Source: Skeletonema tropicum (lineage: Eukaryota; Bacillariophyta; Thalassiosirophyceae; Thalassiosirales; Thalassiosiraceae). From it: 64,000 nt of DNA. Where the stretch lies: assembly GCA_037178625.1 (NCBI GenBank), contig CM074141.1, positions 1,178,001-1,242,000 on the forward strand, given 5' to 3'. Made by a program: the position numbers and the translations under genes. The notes beneath the pieces were generated by a model. The model was not told where the DNA came from and ran no database searches. It was given only the letters and a program-made list of their open reading frames with translations. Positions 50,527 to 60,455 of this stretch are shown here, one piece after another (the stretch's first letter is position 1; each line of letters opens with the position of its first letter).

Positions 50527-50824
50527 TCCTACCGTACAATCGCTGTTTTCGCCGTAGCTAGGGAATACGATTCCTTCGTACAGAGGCCGTCGCTAACCGG
50601 TACCACTCAAAATCACCCTCCAAAATAATAAGTATCTTTTACGTACACCCACACCATGACGTCCTCCACTCCTATGGCCACAGTTATGCACATCTAATAA
50701 ATACACCTATTATACTTGGCTTATCCAACCTTATACATAACAATCTAAGCGTCAACGGGGGAAATACTCAGTTGACTGATCGAAAGAAAATAACGTCGCC
50801 ATCGACGGCATAAATATCTTCACG
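50527..50824. other. Intergenic, promoter of the oxidoreductase gene
   Basis: 298 bp between segment A' and the start codon. GTACAATCGCTGTTTTCG-type text begins the unique flank. No gene was found. Confidence 0.35.
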
Positions 50825-52004
50825 ATGGTTGCCTTCTCCAAGATTGTCATCGCCGGAGGCGGCATCATTGGCAACAGCGTATCCTACTATCTTGCAAAGT
50901 TAAACATTGCATGCACAATAATTGACCCGGTAGGGATAGCTCCTGCAGCAAGCGGAAAAGCTGGAGGTAAGTCGCTCAAATTATTGATCGTGTTCTCGCT
51001 TCGCTCAAACACTCACAATACTTTTTGTTCCAGGCTTTCTTGCACGAGATTGGAGTGATGGCTCTCCAATTGGGCCACTGCAACAACGGAGTTTCGACTT
51101 GCATGCGCAGCAAGCTGAGGATTTGGGTGCAGAGAAAATTGACTATCGAAGGCTCGTTTGTATGGCGGTTGGATGTGATGAACGAGCTGCAGCAGTTGCA
51201 AAGCCAGGTGGGAAGAAACTAGAGGGTCTTGATTGGGCAGATATTAATATTTTGGGAAGAAACAAGATGGGCGGGACTGATACAATCGCTCAGGTTCATC
51301 CGAAGAAGCTCTGTGATGCAATGTGGAAATATTCACAAGATAATGCTGGATCAAAACTTATCATTGGTAAAGTTGTCGAGGCAGTGATGGATGATGATAA
51401 ATCTATTAAGGGTGTCAAACTTGATGATGGAAGTACCATAGACTGCGATGCTTTGGTGATTGCATGTGGTCCATGGACAGATGCAACAAAATCTTGGTTT
51501 CCAACAGAAATTGGAAACTCAATACCTCGTATGTTTGGCGTCAAGTACCATAGCATTCTAATAAGATCTCCTAGAGTACTCGATGAGGCAGTCTTTTTCT
51601 CAGGCCATGGGGATCCAGAAGTTTATCCACGGCCAGATGGAGATGCATACATTACGGGTTTCCCAGATCCAGCAGTGACTGTGACGGAATCTCCTGGGGA
51701 GGAAGAAGTCCGTCCGGAAGTTGTGTCCAGGCTGGTAGATTCAACCAAAAAAGTGAGTTCGTTGCTGGGTCCTATACCACCTCATACGGAACAGTCTTGC
51801 TATTTACCGACTACAAGTGACAGCCTGCCAGTGATCGGTACAATCCCAGGAGTCAAAGGCGCATTCCTGGCATCGGGGCATGGATGCTGGGGAATCTTAA
51901 ATGGGCCGGCTACAGGAGAAGCGATTGCTGAACTATTGACAAAGGGGGAAACCGAACATTTAGATATCAAATTGCTGGGAGTTGATAGTCCCTACAGGAG
52001 GTAG
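50825..52004 (+). CDS. FAD-dependent oxidoreductase (DAO fold, TDA3-like)
   Basis: Two exons, 50825-50966 and 51034-52004 (67-bp intron, donor GTAAGT, acceptor TTCCAG), give 370 residues. The Rossmann motif IVIAGGGIIGNSVSYYLAKL is at the N-terminus. The splice joins ASGKAG-GFLARDWSDGSPIG. CDALVIACGPWTDATKSW is the second FAD element. The C-terminal SGHGCWGILNGPATGEAIAE is the characteristic ending of the TDA3/glycine-oxidase-like branch. It probably oxidises an amino-acid-like substrate; the yeast homologue acts in endosomal retrieval with an unclear reaction. No targeting peptide. Confidence 0.82.
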
Positions 52005-52100
52005 ATAATGTTTTCAAACGTCAAGTGATCAGAAGTTCTACACTATTACAAGTATAAAATACGTTATCAATAATACTGTTGTTGTCATACTATTACGACC

Positions 52101-53066
52101 TCAAACAAACACAGCAGTCACAAAGTATGACAACAATGGATACATCTCTTCCAGATAATCTTTGCCTTTCTCTTTTATCATGCCCTGGTCGGGCTCTCCG
52201 CCGTACTTGTTGTAAATTTCGTCAACAACCTCCATTCCCCCGTATCCATCTCCACCTGGTAACACTTCTCCAATTGGGCTAAAGCCCTGCCCGTCAAGAA
52301 ACTTGTTGTCTGCCGTATTGATAAATATTTGTGTCGTACGAGTATTTGGACCCGATGTAGCAAATGTTAGTGTCCCTCGTTTATTCGTCCCAATTACCTT
52401 GTCATCTTTGAGGTTACCAAGAGAATCATAATATTTCTGCACATCTGGATAGCTGCTAATCCCGAATTGAGACACAAAGTTTGGCACAACTCTAAAAATT
52501 CGAACATCATCCCAGAAATTTGCTTTGGTGAGATCTTGAAATCGTTTCACTCCAATTGGCGCCCATGATTCATGCAATTGAATTCTGAACTTATTTGTTG
52601 CATTGTTGTGTTGAGGAATGCACTGCAGCATCTTCCCAATATGCGAACAATTCTGACTGTTTGTTCGAAGATTTGCAACTGTAAATTCAATTATCGTGTT
52701 GTCGCCGGCGGTGATACCACCACTGGAAGTTGAAAGATCGTCAGACATTGCTTTTGTCCTGGCATTCAGTGACGAACTGCCGTCTTTTCCTCGTAGCAAT
52801 TCTACCACTATGAGGATAGCAGCCAAACCAACGAAGATAGCATATGTCAGATACGAGTACGAGTGTCTTTTCAGAGCTGGATCTTTTTGCTTAGGTTGTA
52901 AAGACGATGCAGCTATATTTCCAAGTTCATCAACTTCATCATCATCAGAAAAGGTTTCTTCTTCATAATCATCTTCATCTTGTGGTGTGTCACGATAGCC
53001 GACCGGGATGGATTGCATCTCCATGTCCATGGCATCGTCGATATCATCTAGAGTTGGGGCACTCAT
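52101..53066 (-). CDS. Membrane-anchored cyclophilin-type peptidyl-prolyl isomerase-like protein
   Basis: 321 residues: an acidic N-terminus (YRDTPQDEDDYEEETFSDDD), one hydrophobic anchor (YLTYAIFVGLAAILIVVELL, about residues 72-91), a Ser/Thr linker, and a cyclophilin domain in the C-terminal ~170 residues. Recognisable parts are WAPIGVKRFQDLTKANFWDD, VRIFRVVPNFVSQFGIS, RGTLTFATSGPNTRTTQIFI and FLDGQGFSPIGEVL. RVVPNFVSQFGIS replaces the canonical RVIPGFMxQGGD, and catalytic Arg-Phe-x-Gln is only partly kept. It is predicted to be type II in the secretory pathway. It converges on the oxidoreductase gene. Confidence 0.78.
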   Translation of the reverse strand: MSAPTLDDIDDAMDMEMQSIPVGYRDTPQDEDDYEEETFSDDDEVDELGNIAASSLQPKQKDPALKRHSYSYLTYAIFVGLAAILIVVELLRGKDGSSSLNARTKAMSDDLSTSSGGITAGDNTIIEFTVANLRTNSQNCSHIGKMLQCIPQHNNATNKFRIQLHESWAPIGVKRFQDLTKANFWDDVRIFRVVPNFVSQFGISSYPDVQKYYDSLGNLKDDKVIGTNKRGTLTFATSGPNTRTTQIFINTADNKFLDGQGFSPIGEVLPGGDGYGGMEVVDEIYNKYGGEPDQGMIKEKGKDYLEEMYPLLSYFVTAVFV

Positions 53067-53363
53067 TGCTGCTAATGGAACACTATGGTACTGTTTCTAC
53101 GAGTTGGGTTGAGACTATGATAGCACTACTACACGGCACACGGCAGTAACATCAATCAACATTAAGTCTGTGAAGGTAGTGCTGCATGCTGTGCGAGATG
53201 AACGGAGAAAAGCTTCCGTTCGCGGAAAAAAAAATGCCCTTTTATGTACCTATCATCCGATACTTCTTCTATCACCCTCGATTCCAAGGGTAAATTCCCC
53301 ATCTCAAGGCTCAATAGGCATTCGCAGCACGCTCCTTCACCTCTTTTCACCTTCCTTTCGACC

Positions 53364-54380
53364 ATGACCTTGCTGACCCGATTGCCTCAGCTGCCGTTAA
53401 GAAGAGCCTCTCTTCGACGCGCCGCTCATCTCTGTCAACGCAGCATAGTAACATCATCCATCGAACCATCTCTTGATGCACGAATGGAACGGCCAGAGAC
53501 AATCGTCCTTACAGAGAGCTCTTTGTATTCCAACTCGAGCAATAACATCGACACATCATCATGGAAGGAGGCATTTGAATCATTCTATCCGAAACAAGGA
53601 ATGCATTTTTCTTCGATAGATATGTTTCGATCAGCTGACGACTCAGATATGCAAATGACGTCAATCAAGTCGCTTCAGCAGACATTAGCAAGCGATCTGT
53701 CTGGTCTTGCAACATCAATAGGCATCGGTGCAGCACATACAGTACTAATTGCTCGAGGTCCTCTTCAATGTCTTGCCGCGCAATATTTCTTGGAGAGTCT
53801 ACCGTTAGCTGGTCTTGTACTGATTGATCCTTTACTGCTTCCCGACGATGGTAGAGTAAAGAGACACAAAAAAGCATCTCCTGGAGTAGTAGATAATCGA
53901 TGGAAATCTTCACTGCAAGACTTTATGTCTCTGCTGGATGGAAATGCTCCCAATATGTATAAACATGCCGATAAAATCGTGGGAGATAGTGCAACTCATC
54001 CATTGCTATTGGCTGATAGTACAGCAACAAAGATATTACCTACACAATTATTGTCTGAAACAGCATCGACATCGATGGATGTAGAATTATCACTTCTCAA
54101 CTCATTATCACGCAACAAACACTCGCAACAACTCTTGCTCGAACCCGGTATCGTTCCTATGCTAATATTTTACAGTGGTGGTGTGAATAATGATTATGAA
54201 GATTACTATCGTATATGCGCAGAACGTACAGCCGCGTTCCACACGTGTGCAGGTAGTAGTGATTATTTCGATCAGGTGTCAGTTGCCAAAATACCAACAG
54301 TACGAGGAGATAATGGTGGTGATGATATGGATCATTTAATGGAACAAATTTATGATTGGTATGATGTCGCTGTAGCTTGA
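53364..54380 (+). CDS. Alpha/beta-hydrolase-like protein, mitochondrial-type leader, no obvious nucleophile
   Basis: The open frame runs from 53244, but the ATG at 53364 starts MTLLTRLPQLPLRRASLRRA, an Arg-rich amphipathic presequence, so 338 residues are proposed. The text LATSIGIGAAHTVLIARGPL followed by QYFLESLPLAGLVLIDPLLL has the layout of the nucleophile elbow and next strand of alpha/beta hydrolases, but the GxSxG serine is replaced (ARGPLQ). A later PMLIFYSGGVNNDYEDYYRI resembles the acid strand. It may be a non-catalytic member. Divergent from the cyclophilin gene. Confidence 0.5.
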   Translation: MTLLTRLPQLPLRRASLRRAAHLCQRSIVTSSIEPSLDARMERPETIVLTESSLYSNSSNNIDTSSWKEAFESFYPKQGMHFSSIDMFRSADDSDMQMTSIKSLQQTLASDLSGLATSIGIGAAHTVLIARGPLQCLAAQYFLESLPLAGLVLIDPLLLPDDGRVKRHKKASPGVVDNRWKSSLQDFMSLLDGNAPNMYKHADKIVGDSATHPLLLADSTATKILPTQLLSETASTSMDVELSLLNSLSRNKHSQQLLLEPGIVPMLIFYSGGVNNDYEDYYRICAERTAAFHTCAGSSDYFDQVSVAKIPTVRGDNGGDDMDHLMEQIYDWYDVAVA

Positions 54381-54926
54381 GCCTGAGGAAAACTGTCATC
54401 AACTCAATCAATTGTCCCAAAAGATGGACTAGGACGTATGACTAAAGCATTGCTAGCTTTGCGGTTTTGATCGCCAAATAGCTGCCTCAAGCCCGTGATA
54501 GGGATCTTGAATATCATCTGTGGTCTAACTACAGCTCCAGTATCCTGTAGCAATACTTAGTTCTTTCCCACCTTTGACCTTGAAAATGAAACGAATAATA
54601 TATAGTCCGTCTTAGTCTTAATTATTTGCAGCTCACTACAACCCATGATGTGAGTGGGCTCGACTCAGAACCCCTCCCTGGGACTGCCATTTCGCACCAT
54701 GCTACAGTCACGAAGACGCCTTACGATCCTGCCTTAATACTTAGTAAGCACCATATTCCAGAAACACTCTCAAGGAACACTAATATTGAAAAAATAGTGC
54801 CCGCCCTGTGCCCGCCCTCTCTCCTTCTTGTGTTTGCTTGCGCGATGCTTGGTCGAGGATGCATGATAGTGCATGCATGATGCATGCGAAGCGTTCAGAT
54901 AAAGCGAAAACTAAACTATCTACTCT
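54381..54926. repeat. Intergenic; right part is a dispersed repeat (unit R, left half)
   Basis: No gene. From 54678 (CTGGGACTGCCATTTCGCAC) to 54926 the sequence matches 59965-60160, including CAGAAACACTCTCAAGGAAC and GAGGATGCATGAT. The match resumes at about 56715 after the inserted element. Confidence 0.65.
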
Positions 54927-56700
54927 GGTACCGTCCCGTCCCGACGCCTTTTTCGGGATTGGTCCCGACGCGACGGCAGGGTCCCGGTATCGGGATAATC
55001 CCGGGATTTGCCAAGGAGAGGCTGTTATGTACTATGTACATTTTCCAGAACAAATGTTTTTGCCCGCGCGAGTGGCGTTTTCGTCATACTACCCGTCGTT
55101 TACGACCCCTTTTTGATCTATTAGTCATTTCTACGTAGGAATAGTACAAGCCCGTAGAATTCTGAATTCGAGCATAAACATGACACAAGATGACATGAAC
55201 CATGTCGTCAAAGCGTCCTGCGGGTCCGTTGAGGAGTAGGAAAAAGGATCGCCGGCTCATAGGGGGAGCCAATAATATTAGATACAACAACAGCAGTACA
55301 CAGATGTCGTCTGCCTCGCCCTTTGCCTCGCCAAAGGGCAAGAAAGATGACGGTATTTCCATCTCATCCGGATCCGAATCATCCTCCTATCATTCTTCTG
55401 TTTATAGGGAAATGTGGGCCAGAATTGATGCAAATAAAGCGGCAAATAAAGCGGCCAGAGAGAGAAAATCTAAAGAGAGTGAGAGTCTTTTATCGGCCGA
55501 TGTTGATTCGCCGACCCCATCAGTCGAACTTCTCCCCTCCCCTCATGCCTCGCCGAGCAGCAATGATAATGATGACGATGGTGCCGCCGCTGGTGCAGGT
55601 TCCAAACGTCCTCCCAAGGGAATACGTCCTCCCAAAGTTGTGACGGTTCCATCTCCCACTATTCGAAAAATTTCTCCATCTCTACAGTCTGCTATTGAGT
55701 CAAGGCTTGCGGCAAAGGAAGACATGACATCTACTACGCATTCAGCAGATAAACTCCTCACAAACATGAATACTCTCATCGGAAACAAAGCTTCTATCGT
55801 TGAAGCAGCGACCAAGTGCAGTGATCCACTAAAACGTCGTGCTATGACGGTAATTCCGGCCAAAAGATACGCACAGAAGACAAGAAAGTCGGTGATTGCA
55901 GCGGCCATGGCAAAGGCCTGGGTATTGATGAAAGAGCTGCTTCAACATGATAATTTCTTGACGAGGGCATTGCATAGAGAGTTGGCAGTGTTCATAGTAA
56001 TTCTAGAGGACGCTGAAATGTATTGTTTGGCAAAGTTGGACAAGGAGAAAAATATCAACAAAAAAGGTTGCAAGACAGTGAAGCTATCATCGGATAAGTT
56101 GGATCGGGAGTACAATAAGTTTGGAGGGACAGCGATTTCTTTGAAATGTCCGAAGTGCAGTCATTCACTCTGCGATAAAGAACCTGATTTTGACAATAAT
56201 GCGAAGGTGAATAGATCAATCACCAAAGCTTGGAAGGCAAAGAAGAAGCACTTGGAAGAGTTCAATTGTGGTGACCGTTCAGACGCTCCCGTTGATGATG
56301 ATGGCAAGACTATTACAACGATCAAAAATCCAACACTCCTCCCACAGCTAGTACAGTGCCATTGCTCAAAGAACTATGCATCAGTCGTGAGGGGAGGGAA
56401 GAAATGCCACTGTGAATGCAAGATCAATGGGAAGCAATATCCACTGGGGAAGTGTCCCGTCTGTCTTTGCTCTTGTAACTTCGTCTTTGATAGCAGCAAA
56501 CATGCTGCTTTGACGAGTGAATTCAAATTGCAGTAGCTAAATTCCTGAGCTTTTCGTCTAATTCTAGCCACAAAATGGCTAATATGGACTATTCTATCCC
56601 CATTTAGACGATTTTGACACCTGATCAGTACGATTCTCAAAATCCCGGGACTGACCTCAATACCCCGAAAATCCGCTCCCGATCCCATCGGGACGGTACC
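54927..56700 (+). mobile_element. 1.77-kb terminal-inverted-repeat element with one ORF (E3)
   Basis: Ends are GGTACCGTCCCG (54927-54938) and its exact inverse (56689-56700). Imperfect inverted similarity continues about 90 bp inward to CCCGGGATT on both sides. The element splits repeat unit R, whose uninterrupted counterpart is at 59965-60455, giving an empty-site comparison. TCTACT occurs just outside both ends (54919-54924 and 56704-56709) and may be a 6-bp target duplication, but the offset from the ends makes this uncertain. Superfamily unassigned. Confidence 0.7.
55202..56536 (+). CDS. Cys-rich protein of unknown function inside element E3
   Basis: 444 residues from ATG at 55202. The N-terminal ~170 residues are low complexity (Ser, Lys, Asp) with a short basic tract. 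About 180-330 are helical (SVIAAAMAKAWVLMKELLQH, LHRELAVFIVILEDAEMYCL). The C-terminal ~130 residues hold about 13 Cys: LKCPKCSHSLCDKE, QCHCSKNY, KKCHCECKING and YPLGKCPVCLCSCNFVF. The last looks like a metal-binding knuckle. No DDE transposase, integrase or polymerase motif was recognised. Lying alone between terminal inverted repeats, it is either a novel transposition protein or cargo. Confidence 0.6.
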   Translation: MSSKRPAGPLRSRKKDRRLIGGANNIRYNNSSTQMSSASPFASPKGKKDDGISISSGSESSSYHSSVYREMWARIDANKAANKAARERKSKESESLLSADVDSPTPSVELLPSPHASPSSNDNDDDGAAAGAGSKRPPKGIRPPKVVTVPSPTIRKISPSLQSAIESRLAAKEDMTSTTHSADKLLTNMNTLIGNKASIVEAATKCSDPLKRRAMTVIPAKRYAQKTRKSVIAAAMAKAWVLMKELLQHDNFLTRALHRELAVFIVILEDAEMYCLAKLDKEKNINKKGCKTVKLSSDKLDREYNKFGGTAISLKCPKCSHSLCDKEPDFDNNAKVNRSITKAWKAKKKHLEEFNCGDRSDAPVDDDGKTITTIKNPTLLPQLVQCHCSKNYASVVRGGKKCHCECKINGKQYPLGKCPVCLCSCNFVFDSSKHAALTSEFKLQ

Positions 56701-57333
56701 AACCTCTACTTATTAGAGCGAGGTCGCTCGGCAAAACTCCGATCCGCCGACCGGAGAAAGAAAAAGCCTGTCTCGGAGTTCTTAATCGCGGAAAACGTTG
56801 ATTACACGAAAATACACCGGAAAGCGAGTGGCTTTTTATCAGCATCTTTCGCGTGTTCGACAAGAAGGATCCGATGGACAAATGCCGCTGGCCCAATAAG
56901 AAGCCGCTGGCCCAAAACTATTCCGAAGAACGTGAACATGATAGATACTGGCCTGGATTTCATTGCGCTGGCCATAAAATAGAAACTGGACACCCGAACG
57001 ACCGTGAGACAAAGAGAATGCATGTACATATGTAAATAAATTTTTGCGTTAATCGAGCAACGGATTGGAATGGAATAACTACGCCATAACGATACGTAGC
57101 ATGAACATGAACGATTCTGAGGTCTAAGGCCTCTTCGGCTGAAACCAATTACTTGCTTTGGATGTACTCTTGCTCTTGACACATCAAATTGCTAAGTTTA
57201 CGTAAAATTATGACACTATTAATTAGCTTGAGCTCCTCTCCCTCTCTTCTGTTTCCTCTCTTTTTGTGCGTTTTGTACACATAATGCATGACCTGAACTG
57301 TTCGCTTACAAAGATACGTACCCCCATAAAAAA
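56701..57333. repeat. Right half of unit R, then 3' flank unit of the HSF genes
   Basis: About 56715-56876 (GAGCGAGGTCGCTCGGCAAA onward) matches 60163-60450. From about 56877 to 57333 it matches 61762-62231 almost base for base, and more weakly 59427-59822. It contains a short tandem GCCGCTGGCCCAA (56883 and 56903). The shared unit continues into the HSF coding region, so it was duplicated together with it. Confidence 0.8.
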
Positions 57334-58247
57334 TCAGATCAAGCGACCAAGTAACTGTCCAAAGTCATCCAGATCGCTCTTTTTTCGGTTGCAAGGGGAA
57401 TCCAGGATACCAACACTGTCCATTGGAAGTGGCTCCAGCTTCATCTCATCTAAACTTGCAAATTCAATGCTTCTGCTCCAGTCCATGCTTCTGCTTTGAC
57501 TTTGACTTAGAGGCCTTTCAGAAAACATTGAGCTGACTTTCTCGTCAAACTCATCCTTGAATACTAGCTCAGGGGCAACATAGCTGTTGTCACTGACTTG
57601 TCTCGCGACGTATCTACTGCTGTAGTCCAAATAATACATGCCATCATTCTCGTTGTAATCACTTCCTCCTTCAAGGCTTTCATCCGAATGTGTTTGCATC
57701 GGCGCCTCCGCCTCCGCAGCTTCAGTAGCAGTAGCCCGCCTACCCTTGACCTTGACGCGTGTCCGAGAGATCTTGGAAATTAATTGAGGGCTCCCTCGTT
57801 GAAAGTACTCGTGCTGCCAGCGCGCAGTGTCTTGGCCTTTTACAATCCTGATAAATGATAGTGATAGCAGGTAGAGATAGAGATCCTAATGTCAGACATT
57901 ATAAGAGATAAAAGAACACGTTTGATAAGAGGAGAGTCATGTGTAATTTGATCTTACCGTTTGAAGCCCCATAGATTCAACTGACGCTGGAATGAACGAT
58001 ACTTCGTCGCCTTGAAGAACTTAGGAACTACCAGATCCATGAATTGGATAGGATCAACCACCTGAAATGATTCACCGTCGGGAAGCCAGCATACTACATG
58101 GGAGAATCCAAGACTCTCAACAGACTCAAGCATCTCATACAGCTTCGATGGGAACTGGTCTCTGTTGACCAAGGTTGTTGAGCCATTACTTTTGGTTTTG
58201 GATCGAGAGCGGCCCCTGCCACTGCTACCGCTTCCGATGGACGCCAT
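57334..58247 (-). CDS. Heat shock transcription factor (HSF), copy A
   Basis: Two exons, 58247-57958 and 57847-57334 (110-bp intron, donor GTAAGA, acceptor TATCAG), give 267 residues. The DNA-binding domain spans about residues 20-120: FPSKLYEMLESVESLGFSHV, VCWLPDGESFQVVDPIQFMD, VPKFFKATKYRSFQRQLNLW and GFKR-IVKGQDTARWQHEYFQ across the splice. The intron interrupts the domain after the recognition helix. A basic stretch (KISRTRVKVKGRRATATEA) may be a nuclear signal. The rest is acidic and Ser-rich, ending DDFGQLLGRLI. No long hydrophobic heptad region is evident, so oligomerisation may differ from animal HSF1. Start chosen at MASIGSGSSGRGRS. Confidence 0.92.
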
Positions 58248-59426
58248 TGCTCCTTCTGCGTGAATATTTTGCACCAAGTACCTAAGACTGTGGTTTTTTC
58301 TGCACTCAGCTTTGAAATTGTGTGTTCTCTCTGGGTTCACACACAACTACAATAACACTTCGTGCAATCGAAAAAGAAATGGATAATATTGTGTGTGGTT
58401 GGCTTGAATAGGCTGGCAGGTTGAATTTTAGGTTGGAGTCGCGCGCAGGTCGTAAGTAGTGTTCTCTCGCTCGCTTCGCCGTTCGCCGCTGATCCCGATA
58501 AGTACTTACTTCTAGAGATACTTTGAAGGAGAACAGTAGCCTAACAGTAGCTTACGTTCGCAGTTCGCAGGTAAAAATGTCTTCCCACTAGCACGTTTAA
58601 CTAGATTGCTGGCCATCGCTGATCACTATCGTGCTCTGGTAGCAATCGTATTACGCTTCAACATAATATGAGACCCAAAGCCGGAGATTTAACCAGGAGG
58701 AGGGCTCGCTATTGTAGTTCACGAAACTTAGGCATGCAAGAGAGCCAAAGTGCTGCCAAAATGTAATAGAAGTAGCCAGTCAGTATCAGTAGCAGTCAGT
58801 AACCAGTCTGGTGGTGGGAATTGTCAGTGCCAGGGGGCGACAGTAGAGCTAGAGCGCAATGCCCTAATGTAGATATGTAATCGGTTAGAGATAGATGACT
58901 GTCCCAATAAAATAAGTACTCCTCGGGCTGGGCTTGTAATTGTAATGTTTAGCCTAATTCAGCCTTAGTAGCAGTTACGCTCAAGCTCAAGAGTACATGA
59001 TAATATGAATATGAGGAATACTTGGACTGCAGTCGCAGTCATCTCGGCTCTATACCCCTTAATGTAGACAACCGGTTGTCATTGTCAACAATATTAGTTG
59101 ATTATTACGTTTACATCAGGCATCAAGCCGCGTGGAGGAGAAGCCGAGGAGGAGGCTCCATGAGCTGAGAAAGAACCCCGGCCTGAAGAACGGAGATGCT
59201 ACATAACGCCAACCTATGCTTACTCTCCTATGTTAAATCGTACACGGTGGTACTGCCACTAACAAGCATGGTAGTATGCCAGCTATGATGGATATTCACC
59301 CTCATGACGCCACCTTACAGCTCCTTTGAATGGTCCAACGGCATCTCACATTAGCGCAGACTGCATATGAGGACGTATTATAGTGCTTGAAAAGGATAAA
59401 CAGTTATATACGGATACTTAAAAAAA
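58248..59426. other. Gene-free region upstream of HSF copy A
   Basis: 1.2 kb without credible coding frames. A degenerate CAGTCAGTAtcAGTAGCAGT-type run lies around 58778-58806. No tRNA or other RNA gene was recognised. Confidence 0.45.
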
Positions 59427-59822
59427 TGATAGATACTGGCCTGGATTTGAAACTGGACACCCGAACGACCATGAGACAACGAGAACACACGAGCACGAGT
59501 ACCATATGATGTAAATATAAATATTTTGCGATTATTGAGCAACGGATTGGAATGAAATCCATCATCCGCATCAAATTGAACGATTCTGAGGTCTAAGGCC
59601 TCTTCAGCTGAAGGTTTAGACCTCTTCGGCTGAAACCAATTACTTGCTCTGGATGTACTCTTGCTCTTGACACATCAAATTGCTAAGTTTACATAGAATT
59701 TAAAGACACTAACACTATTATTCAGATTCAACTCGAGCTCCTCTTTCTTTTGTGTGTTTTGTACATGTTATGCATGAACTGGATATAATCGCTTACAAAG
59801 GTATTGCGCCCCTGTAAAAAAT
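59427..59822. repeat. Diverged copy of the HSF 3' flank unit
   Basis: ATGATAGATACTGGCCTGGA near 59427 and AACGATTCTGAGGTCTAAGG near 59580 parallel 56937-57130 and 61826-62010. It carries a local duplication of the GGCCTCTTC-GCTGAA phrase (about 59597-59633). Confidence 0.7.
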
Positions 59823-59964
59823 TCAGATCAAGCGACCAAGCAACTGACCAAAATCATCCAGATCGCTCTTTTTTCGGTTGCAAGGGCAAGGGGAATCCAG
59901 GATACCAACACTGTCCATTGGAAGTGGCTCCAGCTTCATCTCATCTAAACTTGCAAATTCAATG
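59823..59964 (-). pseudogene. HSF copy B, 3' fragment only
   Basis: Encodes just the C-terminal tail of the HSF family (IEFASLDEMKLEPLPMDSVG through DDFGQLLGRLI) with two extra residues. The homology stops at 59964/59965, where repeat unit R (CTGGGACTGCC) begins, so the gene is cut by a rearrangement at that point. DNA-binding domain absent. Confidence 0.85.
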
Positions 59965-60455
59965 CTGGGACTGCCATTTCGCACCACGCTACAGTCACAA
60001 AGACGCATTACGACGAGTGGCTGCCTCCTGCCTTAATACGTAAGCACCATACTCCAGAAACACTCTCAAGGAACACTAATATCTATCTATATACATGATT
60101 GCTTGAGTCGAGGATGCATGATGCATGCGAAGCGTCCAGATCAAGCGAAAACTTACACTCTAGAGCGAGGTCGCTCGGCAAAACTCTGATCCGCCGACCG
60201 CAGAAAGAAAAAGCCTCTTCTTCACTACTGAACACAGTTGTATTGCATGCCGTAGGATGAATGTGCTAGCGTGCATACTAGGAAGCGGCGACTCTCGCAC
60301 AAACCTCCGATCAGCCGACCGGAGAAAGAAAAAGCCTGTCTCGGAGTTCTTAATCACGGGTCACTTTGATTACACGAAAGGTCGCCGGAAAGCGAGTGGC
60401 ATTTTTATCAGTATCTTTCGCGTGTTCGACAAGAAGGATCCGATGGACAATCACC
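59965..60455. repeat. Repeat unit R without the E3 insertion
   Basis: Corresponds to 54678-54926 joined to 56715-56876. It has an internal partial duplication: the phrase GATCCGCCGACC-GAGAAAGA occurs near 60190 and again as GATCAGCCGACCGGAGAAAG near 60310. An 84-codon frame at 60257-60511 (RSADRRKKKPVSEFLI inside) is not convincing as a gene. Confidence 0.7.
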
